In this document: piece after piece, positions 11,176 to 23,471 of the stretch | How positions within the stretch are numbered: position 1 is the first letter of the stretch | How the letters are laid out: each line of letters starts with the position of its first letter | NCBI GenBank assembly: GCA_029964075.1 | Contig: CM057129.1 | Location: 20,079,430 to 20,143,429 of the forward strand | From: Patiria pectinifera | Taxonomy: Eukaryota; Echinodermata; Asteroidea; Valvatida; Asterinidae | Length of the DNA: 64,000 bases | Reading direction: 5' to 3' | The notes under the pieces: generated by a model | Database searches by the model: none | What the model saw: only the letters and a program-made list of their open reading frames with translations | Told to the model about the DNA's origin: nothing | Made by a program: the position numbers and the translations under genes

Positions 11176-12649
11176 CGGTCCGTGGGAGAGATTCTGAACC
11201 AATTGCCGATGGCGACGAAGCGCCATAATACGCAGAGGCTTAGTTGTTCAATCAAAGATGATCTTTTCATCGCGTGAGAAATGTCATGATTAAACTTCTC
11301 TGTTTTGTATTCAAATTCTTAGCAATGTATGGACTCATACTTTGGTTAAAAATTGTTGTCCACCAAAGACCTGCACATTTATATTAATGCATCTTATATA
11401 CAATGTAGTGTATCGCATATTACGTAAAATGTGTTGCCTTGTCAGTCACTACAAGAGGAATATGCCACTTGACATGTTGTTGATTTCAGCAGCATCAAAT
11501 ATGTCGTCAACATGTCAAAACGATATTATTATACTCAATGAGTGGTATTTAGTATTGATCCAAATCATACTTTTTTCTCAATTTGATGAGAAATAATATG
11601 CATTAAAAGTTCATTTTTCAAAATATTTGTGATTTGCACCCCTGTCATACAGTGTGGTGAAAAGCATATTGAATTCGATTGAAGAGCGCCCTGTATTGTA
11701 CCCAGACAAATGAATCGCTAATGGAAATAAAGGTTTGTCATAAGCATTGAGAGGATGTGCATTGTTGCAAGTTTCATTTTTTCTTTGTCAAGAGGAGGTC
11801 GTGTCTGTTTAAACGGTCTTTAGACCTGGCCTATTAAAAGAGAGAAAATAACATTTTAAGCGGTATCAAAACGATTTCAATATTGCAGTATCAGAAGTGT
11901 CATTATTCTCGACAGCAAACTACATGTGAGCAAGGACACACCATCATTAACTGGGGCTCAGATACTAGATTGCCATAAGGCCACTTGTGAAAATTTCGAG
12001 GATTTTTTCCCGAAAATTTCCTCTAAAATTTACATGGAAACAAAACAAAGAAGTTAGGAATGCTCAGATTTTCACTGTATATGTTATACCAGGTAAGTTG
12101 CATCCAAACCGAAAAATAAAGTTACTAGACATTTGATATTTTATTGCCAATAAAAGAAGCAAATTTCAGGCAGTTTTCCACAGTTGGCTGTTGGGCCCAT
12201 AATATACAGAGGCAGGTAGTACCTGCAGAGCCCTAAGCTATTCATGCGGCCACATCAACTGCATTATAACAATAAGGCAACACCAAACAAGTACATGTAC
12301 ATGTATAGCTGCAACGTCAGCAGCAAATACAACACTGAGCAGCCTGGAAATAGGTTTCCCAAACCGTTTCTTTAGTAAACAAAACGCTCGAGGTACACCT
12401 CTTCACCATTTTGAAGGTCCTTGTGTAAAATTGAGCGCTGTATCCTTCTCGGTACTTCCTTCTTCCTGACATTAATGTGTCTTTATCCTGTTGAACTACG
12501 ACACAATTTCGAATGGTACTTTCCCTCCGTGGCTTTATGTCGAGGGTTCAACCTTTTGCATCCTCTCGTTCCTTGTTTTGCTTCCGCAAAAACTGATTTG
12601 TATCTTCTTTAAGCTTCAACAATAGCTATGGCATTTTGGTTGAACTAAA
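11176..12649. other. Upstream region of copy B, no gene seen
   Basis: AT-rich. From about 12090 it resembles the upstream region of copy C and intron 1 of copies A and C (AAGTTGCATCCAAA..., CACATCAACT..., AACCGCTTACAG). No open frame has family features. Confidence 0.4.
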
Positions 12650-13020
12650 AAAGAACGCACCAGATGATTAACCGCTTACAGCCCAGATGGGTTTTCAAAA
12701 CCAAGGCTCGTTGCTGGCTTCGGCTCATAGATTTCTAATAATTAAGCAGCCCTTTAGGTCCAAACCAAAAGGAACTTCCTTGAATTGTGGACTCAGATTT
12801 AAGATTTGATATGTACCAGAAGCAGAACACGGACCTAATTTGTGCCGGAATCCAGAGTCAAAAGCGTTCACAAATCCTTTGGAGCCTGAGCCGGGAGGAA
12901 GCCAGTTATTGGAAAACCCCAAAGTCTGTATGCCATCACTGACAAACTCACGGTATCTGGCAGTCAGAGTCCTGGGACCGAGCGGCAGTGCGGCATTCTT
13001 ATTCTCAGTTACTGGACAAC
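12650..13020 (+). promoter_or_regulatory. Conserved 5' flank of collagen copy B
   Basis: The roughly 200 bases before the copy B start codon match those before copy C (26000-26210), including the stretches around CCAAAGTCTGT, CACTGACAAACTCA, GGCAGTCAGAGTCCTGGGACCG and ATTCTTATTCTCAGTTACT. This level of match, in DNA that otherwise differs between B and C, suggests a 5' UTR and proximal promoter. No TATA box is obvious. The transcription start is not determined. Confidence 0.4.
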
Positions 13021-16000
13021 ATGGCTCCCAATCACAAGCTTTCCGAGGTATCTGTCGATGGAGAATATCTCACGGGGAAGAACTACCCGGCTAAGAACGG
13101 GAGGTTCTGGCTCTGGTTTTTGGTGGGAACGCTGCTGAATGTGTGCCTCATCGCGGCCTCGGTCGGCCTGACCGTGATGTACGTCCACACGGAGCTGCAG
13201 TCACTCAAGGTAGGCCTGTATTATGTTTCCGATGGCGTTTCAGAGTCGCATCGAAACAAAGTGTAAGATTTGAACTTTTATAAAAAGATGGACGTTCGAA
13301 ACATTTCGGGGCGACACCAGGCGCAATTCGCCGAAATATCGACTGTTCCAGTCGTTTGAAAGGACCCCAAGTCTTGTCAACAGGAAATCGATACACACAG
13401 TTTTTAAACTGTAAGAACTTTGAGGTTGGACAAGTCCGTAAATTCGGACGTACATCGCAGATACTTTAATGGGCTGCTGTTTGGAAACACCATTAGTAGA
13501 ACACAATTATAGACCTGACGTACCACCACCTTAATGACCTGGTAAAATATACATCATGTGGTCGGACGTGCGTTGGATTTCACGGCATTTCCCAACTGAA
13601 ACCTGATTGGGGACTTCAGTCGCTCATCGTACTTTTTTGGTTCGGTAAGAAACTTGAACGTCAGTCTAAAACGAATGAAAGCCTGTGAGAGTCGTCGGTC
13701 ATGCTTAACAATCTCGTGTGATAAAATGCACGCTTAGATAAACAGTTGGGAAAGTCAGGTAACCCTGACATAGAAAAGGCATTAGCGGATCATGCTGGAG
13801 TACTTGAGATCCAACATTGTGCGGGGGGGGGGGACTAGTAACTATCTTTATTCTCTGGAGTGGCGCTCAAAAACTGTGGTAAAATAAAATTAAAAAAGGT
13901 AAAATAATGGCAGGGAGGGGCATGGCAGGGGCACAGGCCTTGAGAGTAAGAGGCTGTGCTCCCATTCTCCCTCCACTTTAAATAAGCCATTCCCAGGTGC
14001 TAAATGGGGTTGATTCCGATATAATTGGAGAGATATTCATTTTCATCTCTAATGTGGGTGAGAAGACGCATAGAGCGAAACACTCGACGAAGCTGCAGGA
14101 ATCAATTCCGGCTTCTCTATTAAAGTCTATTGAAACAACCTTTGAAACCGAATTAGTGCAAGTGAACTCCTACATGCTTCATAACACAATTTAGAGAGTT
14201 GAAAATGAGCTTGTGTCTTCATATTTTTAGAAACGTTGAAGTGATATATCTAGCCTCAGTATAGCGGATCTAGAGGAGGTGGATGTCGCATCCCAACCAA
14301 CACCCCCACCGCCCCTCCCTTCAGCCGCTGACTTATAAAACTAGTCAAATGGATCCAAAAATAATAAAAGGAATGCTATAAAGTTGCTAATTCTTCTTCA
14401 ATTGCCCTAGAATGCAGGACAGAGCATTGTACAATCAAAATTAAGCCTTATGCACCGTTGCGTTAAGGGTTCATCACAATTAAGAATTTGTAGTATACAT
14501 GTATAATACAGTCCCCAATACGCTGATTGGTGTTTGCTACCTCGATTTCTGCCGCTGGATTCCATATTAAAGACCAACATCTGATTTTGTACCAATTTAA
14601 TTTAATCATTTTTTTTTAAACAACAGTTGTTTTTTGTATAGTGTTTTGTATAATGTCCAAAAACACCTTCTGGTATCGAACTCCACATGCGCACGTCCAG
14701 ATTAACCAGATCACGTCCGCAATGCTTGCAACATCTTTCTTGTTTTGAGTTCACTTTGAATCTCCGAAAAAAGGAGAGTTGCAATGTAATTCACTCTGCC
14801 TACACTATCTTTTTCCCATTCATTGCATGAAATGAACAATATTGCAGATGGCCTGTTCAACTATCATTGCCTCCATGAGTTGTGTACATTTAGCTATAGC
14901 TGTGGTGTGATCATCCGGGAAAGGAAATCGTCAAATCTGGACAGGTATAATATTTATTTTGAGCAGTTGGAATACTCATTGCTCGCCGGCTTGAACTTTC
15001 TTCTGGTGACCCCCTGACGCTTCGCGACAATTGAACTCATGATAAATCACCCGACGGAAATACCAGGAGGAAACCACAATGGGGAGCCATGCACGCGCTC
15101 AGTTTATGCGGGCAAAGGTTCGGGAATTGTTACGAAGTTAACTAATTCACTTGGCGATCTTTCAAAAAATGATTTCGGTAAAATTCGAGAAAATCCTTAA
15201 ATTATTTAATCTGGCTTAGAGATTCTTAATGTATGAGTTATCGTTTAGGCCTCCAGGTAATAAATGGGCAGGGAAGAAAGAAATTAGGATGCTTACCCCC
15301 AAGCATCCTTCCCTACGAAAAAGCTGCCGTGCACTCTTCCACGTTTGTGATTGTCCGACGTGGAAACAAGAAAATAATTCGGGCGTTTCACAATGCAGTG
15401 CGCCGTCAAGAGTTTGCCACGGAGAGTTCATTTTTTCCAGTGCATGGTGGGAGATGGTCGACAAATTTGCAGCGCGGGACATTTGAAATTGTTAGTTTTT
15501 CCGGTCCGCAGTTTCATTAGCCTTGACCAAGGCTATCAGCTTGTTCCCATACGAGCTTGTTCCCGCTACCGCACACCGCGCGCGCCGCGACACAATCACT
15601 AGTTGTACTATACCGTTAGCCTCAAAGACCCTTGCGTGTGCTTTGTGTGCATGTACGTACGCCCCACACGCACTTCCGCAAACAGCCGTACAATAATTCG
15701 AAGCGCAAGACCAAGGCTATCAGCTTGTTCCCATACGAGCTTGTTCCCGCTACCGCACACCGCGCGCGCCGCGACACAATCACTAGTTGTACTATACCGT
15801 TAGCCTCAAAGACCCTTGCGTGTGCTTTGTGTGCATGTACGTACGCCCCACACACACTTCCGCAAACAGCCGTACAATAATTCGAAGCGCAAGACCAAGG
15901 CTATCAGCTTGTTCCCATACGAGCTTGTTCCCGCTACCGCACACCGCGCGCGCCGCGACACAATCACTAGTTGTACTATACCGTTAGCCTCAAAGACCCT

Positions 16001-19000
16001 TGCGTGTGCTTTGTGTGCATGTACGTACGCCCCACACGCACTTCCGCAAACAGCCGTACAATAATTCGAAGCGCAAGACCAAGGCTATCAGCTTGTTCCC
16101 ATACGAGCTTGTTCCCGCTACCGCACACCGCGCGCGCCGCGACACAATCACTAGTTGTACTATACCGTTAGCCTCAACGACCCTTGCGTGTACTTTGTGT
16201 GCATGTACGTACGCCCCACACACACTTCCGCAAACAGCCGTACAATAAGTCGAAGCGCAAGATAGCCTTGACGCAACCGTGGCGAATTCCTTATGTGTTT
16301 CTTTATAGTTTCGGCCGAAAATTTATAATGCGCATATATTACACAATATCCAATCAAAGCCCGTAAACTTTGACCCGTAACATACATATTCATGACCGCA
16401 AATTACTGTATACATCACCGTGTATGTTCACTCAAACCATGGTATGTCCAGGTATTTCAATCCCATTTTAAACCATTTCTCCAGTTTTATTACAAACAAA
16501 TGAAACATGCCGCTATATGAGTGAACAAATGTTCAAAATGATACTATTTCCAATGTATTGCGAATTGGACAGTTCAAGACAGTCCGCCGACGTTTTTTCG
16601 GTGCAACAGCGTACATTATCACGCCGCTACCTGCCCGTGCTATTCTGACAGTGAATGTAGGGAACAGGTCAACTCGGACCCAGGTCAAATCATACCCATT
16701 TAATCGAATGCAGGTCAACTCGTATCTATAAGCACCCGTATGAATTAACTGCAAGAAACGAGCTATTGACTTTGGGATGGAAATATACGAAACTGTCAGG
16801 TACATGGTGCAAAAAAAACTCTCCCTGAATTCGTACCATGTGCAAATTACATCTCATACGTACGACACATGTATTTTAACGCGTACGTATGAATCGTATA
16901 TGTCGTACCTACGACATACGTACGACATGTAAGTCGTAGATGTAAATCGCACGAGATACAAGTCGTTCTCACAAGATAGGTTGTATGTACGACATAATCG
17001 ACAAACAAGTCAAACATACGAGTTACAATTCATATTTTGTACACACGAGATATTAAGTCGTACTTATATACGACTTTGTCGTATGCGACATATATCGTAC
17101 CCTGTCGACTCGACTTATGCACGACATATATGTCGTACCGGCACCTGTCGACATTATGTCATATGTTTGATATGTCATACTCTGTCGACATATATGTCGT
17201 ACCCTGTCGATGATGTTAGTCGTACCCTGTCGAAATATGTTGTACCCTGTCGATATCATAGTCGTACATACGACATATAACTTATAAGTTGTTCATACAA
17301 GTTAAAATCAGTCTTACAGAATAAGTTTGCTGAAGGAGAGATATTTTTTTCCCATATCCCCTTGACAGCTTAGAAGAAATACCCCCCCCCCCTCAAAAAA
17401 GTCAGCGGTAGATATACTCAATAGTGTAGTGTGAGCGCTTTTTTTGCCGCTGAACGTGAAAGCGCAGCGTGTCTTACTGCATGGCGCCAGCCGGGCCGGT
17501 GCCTACAGTGGACGGCCCCAACGTGGCCTCTGTGCATGGTGACATCGTTTTTGCCGGCGTGCGGTTTTGTACCGTTTGCCGTTTTTTGAAGGTCTAATTT
17601 TTCATCCTTTTCATTTCATTTTCGACCCAAACTATGTGTAACTTTCTAAATATTATTCTACTATTATTTAAGATTTTAAGGGGGTGTTTTACAATAATTA
17701 TTGCTACCACAGGCCGTCTGGTTTATAAACTTTGGTCGTATTATGCAATGCAATAAATATTCATTTTTTTGTCAGCCGTTATCCAATAAGAGAAGACTAT
17801 TTACCATAGCGCGTACTAATTATCATATTCGGCATACACGGCTGCGTCAAGGCTATCTTCCGCCTCGACTTACTGTACGGCTGTTTGCGGAAGTGTGTGT
17901 GGGGCGTAAGTACAACGTGTACATGCACACACAGCACACGCAAGGGTCGTTGGGGCTAACGGTATAGTAAAACATTGTGTCGCTGCGCGCACGGTGTGCG
18001 GTAGCGGGAACAAGCTCATATGGGAACAAGCTGATAGCCTTGGTCAAGGCTAGCGTACGATTCGAAGATCTGTTTGCCTTTTTCTTTTCTTTTTATCAAT
18101 ATGGTGGTTTTTTTGTAAGGCGGTAGTACGCTATGCCCCAATCTATAACAAAATAGCTCAATTTGTCCACTGACACTCGTTCAATTGGGCCGTGTTTTGT
18201 CCACCGTAAACTTGTAAAATTGACTCTCCGTGGCAAACGCTTGGTGGCGCACTGCATGCCAAATTCAAATGTCCCAAGTAATGTGGGTACTCGTTTCTCG
18301 TATAAAATACCTGGCAAAGTCATTAAATACACCACTCAAATGAGGATGAGTTAACCGGTGTCAACAATAATTCCAATCCTCATGCGAAATGGGCAAGCCC
18401 CTGAAACTGGTGGGTTTTTTTTTTAACAGGACCAGATGCAAATTCACGAAGAGCGTTTGGCATGGTTGGAAGATGCCTCGTCGAAACAAGACGCCGGGAA
18501 GGAAGGCTTCCCAACTTGGAAGTATGCCCAGCTGCGAACGAGACGAGATCAAGAGCCTCAAGTGTCGTCTGGCCACAGCGGCCAACAAAATGCAACGCTC
18601 CTTCCGGGTTACGGTGGGTAAAACTACAAATCATAATATCCATTAAGTTTTAATCAAAAAATCCTCAAGAGCAATAAATCGGAAATAATTGGCATTTTAC
18701 TTCATTGAAAAGTAGGCCTCGATAAGTCACAATTATTAAAGACAGAAAAGTTCCCTTTTAGGGAATAAAGAAAATGACACCATTACGGCGTCCATTATCC
18801 GAACACAATGCATTAACCACTGAGTCACGATACTGGCTGGAAATCTAAAACCTCTTATCTCCAAATACATTGCTTTATTCGACAGGACCAGGAAACGCAG
18901 GTGTTGTTGTCTGCCGGGATGGTCGTGATGGGAGAGACGGTAAGGATGGACATGACGGAGCCCAGGGCCCAGCGGGACCGGCCGGCCAGTCAGGAATCAA

Positions 19001-21909
19001 GGGCGAAAAGGTAAACATAGGGTCCGCCCTTTGCCGGAAAAAAACTGCTGGAATTGACGCTTATAGGTAAAATCTGCATTAGCCTTTTGGTGTTTTTTTT
19101 TTAGATTATGGACACAATTGGAGGTCACTATTTGGAGTGGTAAATGTTGGGTAATAAACAAGATTACGCACTCTTAAAAGCGCCTTCGTATTGTGTCTAG
19201 CACACATAAAAAATGCTAAATAACCGGGGGGGGGGGGGGCTCGTACCATATTTTCAATGGGTGCGCTGTTCAAATTTGACGATTATTAACACTATAATTA
19301 CAAAATATATGACAAATACCCCTAACCAGGCTGGCTCTGTCCGCAGTTTGTGCACAGGCGGACATTATTACCAGTATATATATATTTTTTGGGTGTCAGA
19401 GCGGGGGTCGGATTATTTTGAAGGTATTTCTATGATTTTTTTTTTTGGGGGGGGGGACAGAGCTGGGTTTTTTTTTATTACCCCCCCCCCCTTCGGATCC
19501 GCGCCTGCTTTTCCCTCTGACCGACCAATGTTGATTATTTACATACACAGTGGACAAATACATTTTTTTACGGTCGATCTAACAGGAACCGCACCAGTTG
19601 CTTAACCGCTTATAGAGGGTCTTTTTACGCGTTGAACTCCTCATTCACCTCTACCTTTTTTTTAGTTTTAAACTTCAACAACACATCCCTGGCCCCCACT
19701 TTGGAAAATCCACGATCTAAAGAGTATTGTAGCATATAACTTGTTTTGATAAAAAAAAACCGTAGTAGGCATAACAAAGTAATTAACTAATTCTAATTCG
19801 ACCTTAACAGGGAGATCCTGGTATTGATACGGATCAAGGCTCATCAGGAGTGATGATGCACAGACGGGCCAAGCGAGCCCTCGGCGACGGGGATTCGTCT
19901 CTTACAGCAGGTGATGAGCTACAAACATTACAAGATTAATCCATCTGACACATTTCCAGAGATTTTTTTTTTTACGAATGACCGCTTTATGAATGTGTGA
20001 ACAATTTCTCCATGGTGGGCCCAATGAAAACCACGCCCCTTTTTTCTAATATGGTCGCCACGCCCCCAAAAAGGGTATTGTTCGAGATGGCTCCACATCT
20101 GGATTTTTTTTCTCATGAATATAAACGTTTATGAGAAGTTTCATTCGTTCATAATGTGGGCACAATTTGCCCAAGGTGGGCATAATAATTACCCCCCCCC
20201 CCAAAAAAAAGGTGCTTTTCTGGTGGCTCCACATCTGGAAAACACATATAACCTATATAATTATGTCTTTGTGAAGTTTCCTGCTTTTGTGCCAAGTGGG
20301 AACAACCGATTTCACTGTGGGCACGAGTCTCCCCTTTTTTAAATTGCTGCCGCGCCCCTGAAAGGGTAAAGTTGCGATGGCTCCACATCTAAAACATTTT
20401 CTGGCATGAATATAAACATATGTGCCAAGTTTCACGCTTTTATGAAAAAGTGCACAATTTTGTCACATATACGCTGGACTAAGACGGTAATGTGCAGTCA
20501 TGGTGTTTGTCGTGCTGCATTGTGATGAGACGGCTTATGCTGCATAAATTCCCATTCGTAGTGTATAGCGTCCCCCGCGTTACAACGTACCGTATACCTT
20601 TCATTGCACCTTTTCAATCTTTCCGTAAAATGACCAGCAGATTTCATCCACTTTTTATGCAGTGTCCGTTCCGTGGTGCGCACTTGACACAAAACAGACT
20701 GTTAAAAACGCTTTCATCGCCAAAGCCGCTTGACGGTCTCACATTATTCCTGGTCCCATCATTTTCATCTGTTTGAGGTGCATTTATATTGCAATACAAA
20801 TATTCTATCCTTTTATTGCCTCTTACTGTTACAGAAAATCGGGAGTCAGGCGCACATGACGTGTATCCCACATTGAAGCCGTCTGGGGGCGAGACCTACG
20901 TCCGATGGGGGCGCACCACTTGTCTGAATGATACAAGCACGGAGCTCGTGTATGCAGGTATGTAGCTTCTTTGTTCATCACAAGTGCAACATAAAGATTG
21001 TAAAAGCGTCATACCTTAACTCTTATCCTAAAGTACACTATAGTCTTAAGCTTGAGATTCACACTAGTTATACGGTACCCAAAAAATGGCGTCATTGCTC
21101 TCCAAATGTGAAAGAATGGGAAAAACTGTTTTTGAGTGATTTTTCACTGCTTTGGAGAAAAGATTTGCATCTTTTTGAGTAATATTTCATAATGGACCAC
21201 AGTGAAAACCGCTCAAAAAGAGTTAATTAACTACCACTCTTTTTAGAGGGGTCCATGATGGGGGACAACTTTAAGTGGTTTTTCACTCTTTCACATTTAG
21301 AGAGTACTGCGCCCTCTTTCGCTAAAGAAAAATGGCCGATCAGACTCTGGTTACGCCACTGATAATGCGTTCTTTAAAAAAAACTTTATTTGAAAAATAT
21401 TTTAATTTTTGTTCACAGGCTTTGCCACGGGTGCGCATTATACTCACAAGGGTGGTTCTGTGGATTTCTTCTGCCTCCCGTCTGACCCGGAGTGGTCGGC
21501 CTCTCACAACGACGGGCTCAACTCCAACTCCTTCCTGTACGGGATGGAGTACGAAGTTTCTGGCTTTGATCCCTTCTCCCACGAGAACGCCGAGTTCCTG
21601 CACGACCGCGACGTCCCGTGCGCCGTGTGCCGCCTCGTGGACCGCGGGACCCAGCTACTCTTCCCGGCCAAGCTCGGCTGTCCGGAAAGCTGGACGGAGG
21701 AGTACAGAGGCTTCCTCATGTCCGGACACCACGGCAACGAGCAACGGTCCAAAGCCGTGTGCGTGGACGAGGCGCCCGAGGCGATCCCCGGCAGTAAGAC
21801 CAGCCAGAACGGCGCGCTGCTCTACATCATTGAGGGGAAGTGTGGCTCCCTCCTGTGCCCCCCTTATGTCGAAGGGCGTGAAATAGTTTGCACAGTCTGT
21901 AGCATCTAG
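13021..21909 (+). CDS. Type II transmembrane short-chain collagen C4-like protein, copy B
   Basis: Six exons, all GT-AG and in phase: 13021-13209, 18430-18613, 18886-19010, 19811-19910, 20835-20957, 21419-21909; 403 aa. Residues 1-38 are a short hydrophilic cytoplasmic tail. About 40-60 form one hydrophobic segment (FWLWFLVGTLLNVCLIAASV) with no cleavable signal, hence a type II anchor. Exon 2 is a charged stalk. Exons 3-4 carry about 12 Gly-X-Y triplets (RDGRDGRDGKDG...). RRAKR at about 184-188 is a furin-type site that could release the ectodomain. Exons 5-6 form the C-terminal domain known from sponge short-chain collagen C4 and many invertebrate relatives: YVRWGRTTC, HKGGSVDFFCLP, PCAVC, KCGSLLCPPYVEGRE, CTVC. 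The ATG at 13021 is chosen because it is conserved in copy C, whereas the upstream open frame has no ATG. Likely an extracellular-matrix or cell-surface trimer; partner unknown. Confidence 0.87.
13210..14895. other. Intron 1 of copy B, 5' part
   Basis: No gene or clear element seen. It has a G run near 13824, and a stretch about 13850-14060 resembles 26790-27010 in copy C (ATCTTTATT, GGGGCACAGGCCTTGAGAGTAAG), so it is ancestral intron DNA. Confidence 0.4.
14896..15517. repeat. Second copy of the 10574-11175 segment, intron 1 of copy B
   Basis: Direct repeat of 10574-11175 with substitutions and small indels. It is cut at 15517, after TTTTTCCGGTCCG, by the TAGCCTTGACC element. A shorter inverted relative (CTCTCCGTGGCAAACGCTTG...GCGCACTGCAT) is visible at 18222-18258 beyond that element. 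Confidence 0.55.
15526..16261 (+). repeat. Four-unit tandem array of 184-bp TIR repeat
   Basis: Units start at 15526, 15710, 15894 and 16078, exactly 184 bases apart, each opening ACCAAGGCTATCAGCTTG. Units 1 and 3 read CCCACACGCACTT, units 2 and 4 read CCCACACACACTT, so the array looks like a 368-bp dimer duplicated once. Unit 4 also differs (CAACGACCC, GTACTTTG) and is closest to the single-copy TIR at the other end. Repeated open frames in this array are artefacts. Confidence 0.9.
16850..17290. repeat. Irregular GTCGTAC/GTACGAC repeat cluster
   Basis: Dozens of GTCGTA and TACGAC motifs in both orientations, mixed with CCCTGTCGA boxes (TATGTCGTACCCTGTCGA several times around 17090-17260). 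The motif is self-complementary at its core, so the region can fold extensively. It lies in the interior of the 15518-18052 element. Noncoding. Confidence 0.7.
19218..19507. mobile_element. Probable hAT-like MITE in intron 3 of copy B
   Basis: It ends CTTCGGATCCGCGCCTG, matching the inverted CAGGCGCGGATCCG type of terminus, and contains G and C runs and a TCTGTCCGCAGTTTGTGCACA segment resembling 39625-39650. The left end, near the G run at 19226, is not clear. Absent from A and C. Confidence 0.4.
19960..20465. repeat. Degenerate tandem repeat with GATGGCTCCACATCT, intron 4 of copy B
   Basis: GGCTCCACATCT recurs at about 20087, 20222 and 20379. Each is followed by an ATATAAAC-like stretch, AAGTTTC and a GTGGG/GTGC-ACAA box, giving three to four decayed units of 130-160 bases. 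Absent from the same intron of A and C. Confidence 0.6.
21085..21312. mobile_element. Small TIR element in intron 5 of copy B
   Basis: GCTCTCCAAATGTGAAAGAATG near the left end pairs with TCTTTCACATTTAGAGAGTAC near the right. The GTGATTTTTCACTGC and GGTTTTTCACTC boxes are also in inverted or repeated arrangement. Noncoding; target duplication not resolved. Confidence 0.5.
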
Positions 21910-23179
21910 AAATCAATGCACGGTCTTTATGCCAAACCCCGTCTTGATATCACTGTTGTCTACAAGAGGGCGTCAGTATACTACATGTATTACCTTTTTC
22001 ATTAGATTCGGCGTCGTCTCCGTTTTACCTAGAGTTTTGATCAGTAGAAAGAAATGACTGTACGTCGGTAGGGGTTAATACTTAATGATATTGTATGTTG
22101 TGAGCGTTCCTTTAGTAAGAACTAATGATTGTTGTTTTTTTAAATCAAGCCCGTTGTTTGGTTGTTTCTGAAAAAAAGCCCAACAACTTCAATCTATGCT
22201 GAACAGTCGGATCCCTTCCTAAGTCCCACTGCCGTGTTACGGTGTAAACATGAATCAAGCTATAAACACCGAGGCTTTGCTAAAAAGCACCCTTAAAATG
22301 TGTTACTGCGCATGGTTTGAAAAAGACTCAAACTTGAGTACTAATCCGTTTAAAACTCTTTGACATTTTCAGCATAACCTTTTGTCCAAATATGCATATT
22401 TCAACCCGCAGTCAAAAGACAAAGACTTTTTTTGGTAGGTTTAATTTCCACGGCACCAGCTTTTATTTAAGTATCCTCGTCGGACTCGGCAAAGGACCCG
22501 ACTACAAAACTCATCTACACTATCTCCGAGCAGAGGTGACTGCGTTCCAGTGAATATAGCTCTGATAATATAACTTTCAATCAAAGAATACCATTGAATT
22601 ATATACTCAGATGCATGAATTTTATTAAAGTGATAATTATCCTTTGCTTATTATGAAAAATGCATGCCTATTATAAAAGATACTTGAAAAGAAGTAGGCG
22701 ACCAAACTGGTGAAGGGCTGGAAAGAGACATTGGTAATAGGTACAGGGTTGGTAGTCGGAATGCAAAAACCAGTGGTGTGTATATATGATGAGTAGTTCG
22801 AACAATCACGTGTGGGCGTGGTAGGTGTGTGGTTCTAGAGGGAGGAATAAACACAAAGGGGAACTAAATTACTATGTGCACAGGCCTATAATCATGTCAT
22901 AAACATTAACAATGTACATGTAAACTTATGCTTGCCCATGATCAGTCTAGCAATACGCGTAGGCCTACATAACACGATATACATGAACACAAATATGGAG
23001 GAAAAGGGCCCAAATACTTATAAACACCGCCATACGTTGGTATAATAGCACAAGATTTATGGAAAAACCCTAAATATTCCCAGTAAAGTGCCCCCAAAAC
23101 ATGTGTGTATAAGCACGCGTATGGCATGTATGGCATGACATGTAATTCCCATACGTTAGGCGAAATATAAAAAAAACAC
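21910..23179. other. 3' flank of copy B, no gene seen
   Basis: The first 100 bases (AAGAGGGCGTCAGTATACTA) match the flanks of A and C, and 22490-22640 matches the conserved 3' block. The rest is AT-rich without recognisable content. Confidence 0.4.
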
Positions 23180-23471
23180 CATGTTTAGCGTCACCGCTCG
23201 CTTCCTTTTAGGAGGCCGCCTCCTTTTGTTCTTTTCTTTTTTAAAATGAAAAAATCATACATTTTAAACAGTGACATCATTTCGGCATCTTTGTCTTTTG
23301 CATCAAGCCCATATAAAGCTGGTAGGCCTATGTCATTTCCTGAGTCAAAGTGGCGGCCATTAAAAAAAAAAAAAAAGCTGGCGGCCATCTTGAAAAATAG
23401 CCCGTTCGGGCGGCCATTTTGGAGGGGGAAAAAGGGCCTCCTTTTTTCAAAAAGGCAGGACGCTAAACATG
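23180..23471. mobile_element. 292-bp TIR element between copies B and C
   Basis: It begins CATGTTTAGCGTC and ends GGACGCTAAACATG, near-perfect inverted repeats. Inside are repeated GGCGGCCAT boxes and an A run. Noncoding. Target duplication not evident. Confidence 0.6.

Larger units (their letters stand above)
15518..18052. mobile_element. TAGCCTTGACCAAGGCTA TIR element, copy B intron 1
   Basis: The left end TAGCCTTGACCAAGGCTATC and the right end GATAGCCTTGGTCAAGGCTA are inverted. The inverted repeat runs about 215 bases on the right (17838-18052) through GTGCGGTAGCGGGAACAAGC and ATGCACACA...CACGCAAGGGTCGTT to TGCGTCAAGGCTATCTT. On the left the same sequence is amplified into four units (15526-16261). 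The interior carries no recognisable transposase. Flanking 8-mers AGTTTCAT and GCGTACGA do not match, so the ends may have recombined. Each end is itself a small palindrome. Confidence 0.7.

Noticed and set aside
12988-13020. Upstream extension of the copy B start
   Set aside because: The extended frame begins at GTG and has no ATG; only the ATG at 13021 is shared with copy C (26211).
15603-16248. Repeated 66-82 codon frames in all four units, both strands
   Set aside because: They follow the 184-bp tandem repeat of a transposon TIR and have no start context or recognisable protein.
15526-16261. CRISPR array
   Set aside because: Units are contiguous 184-bp copies without unique spacers, in a eukaryotic intron.
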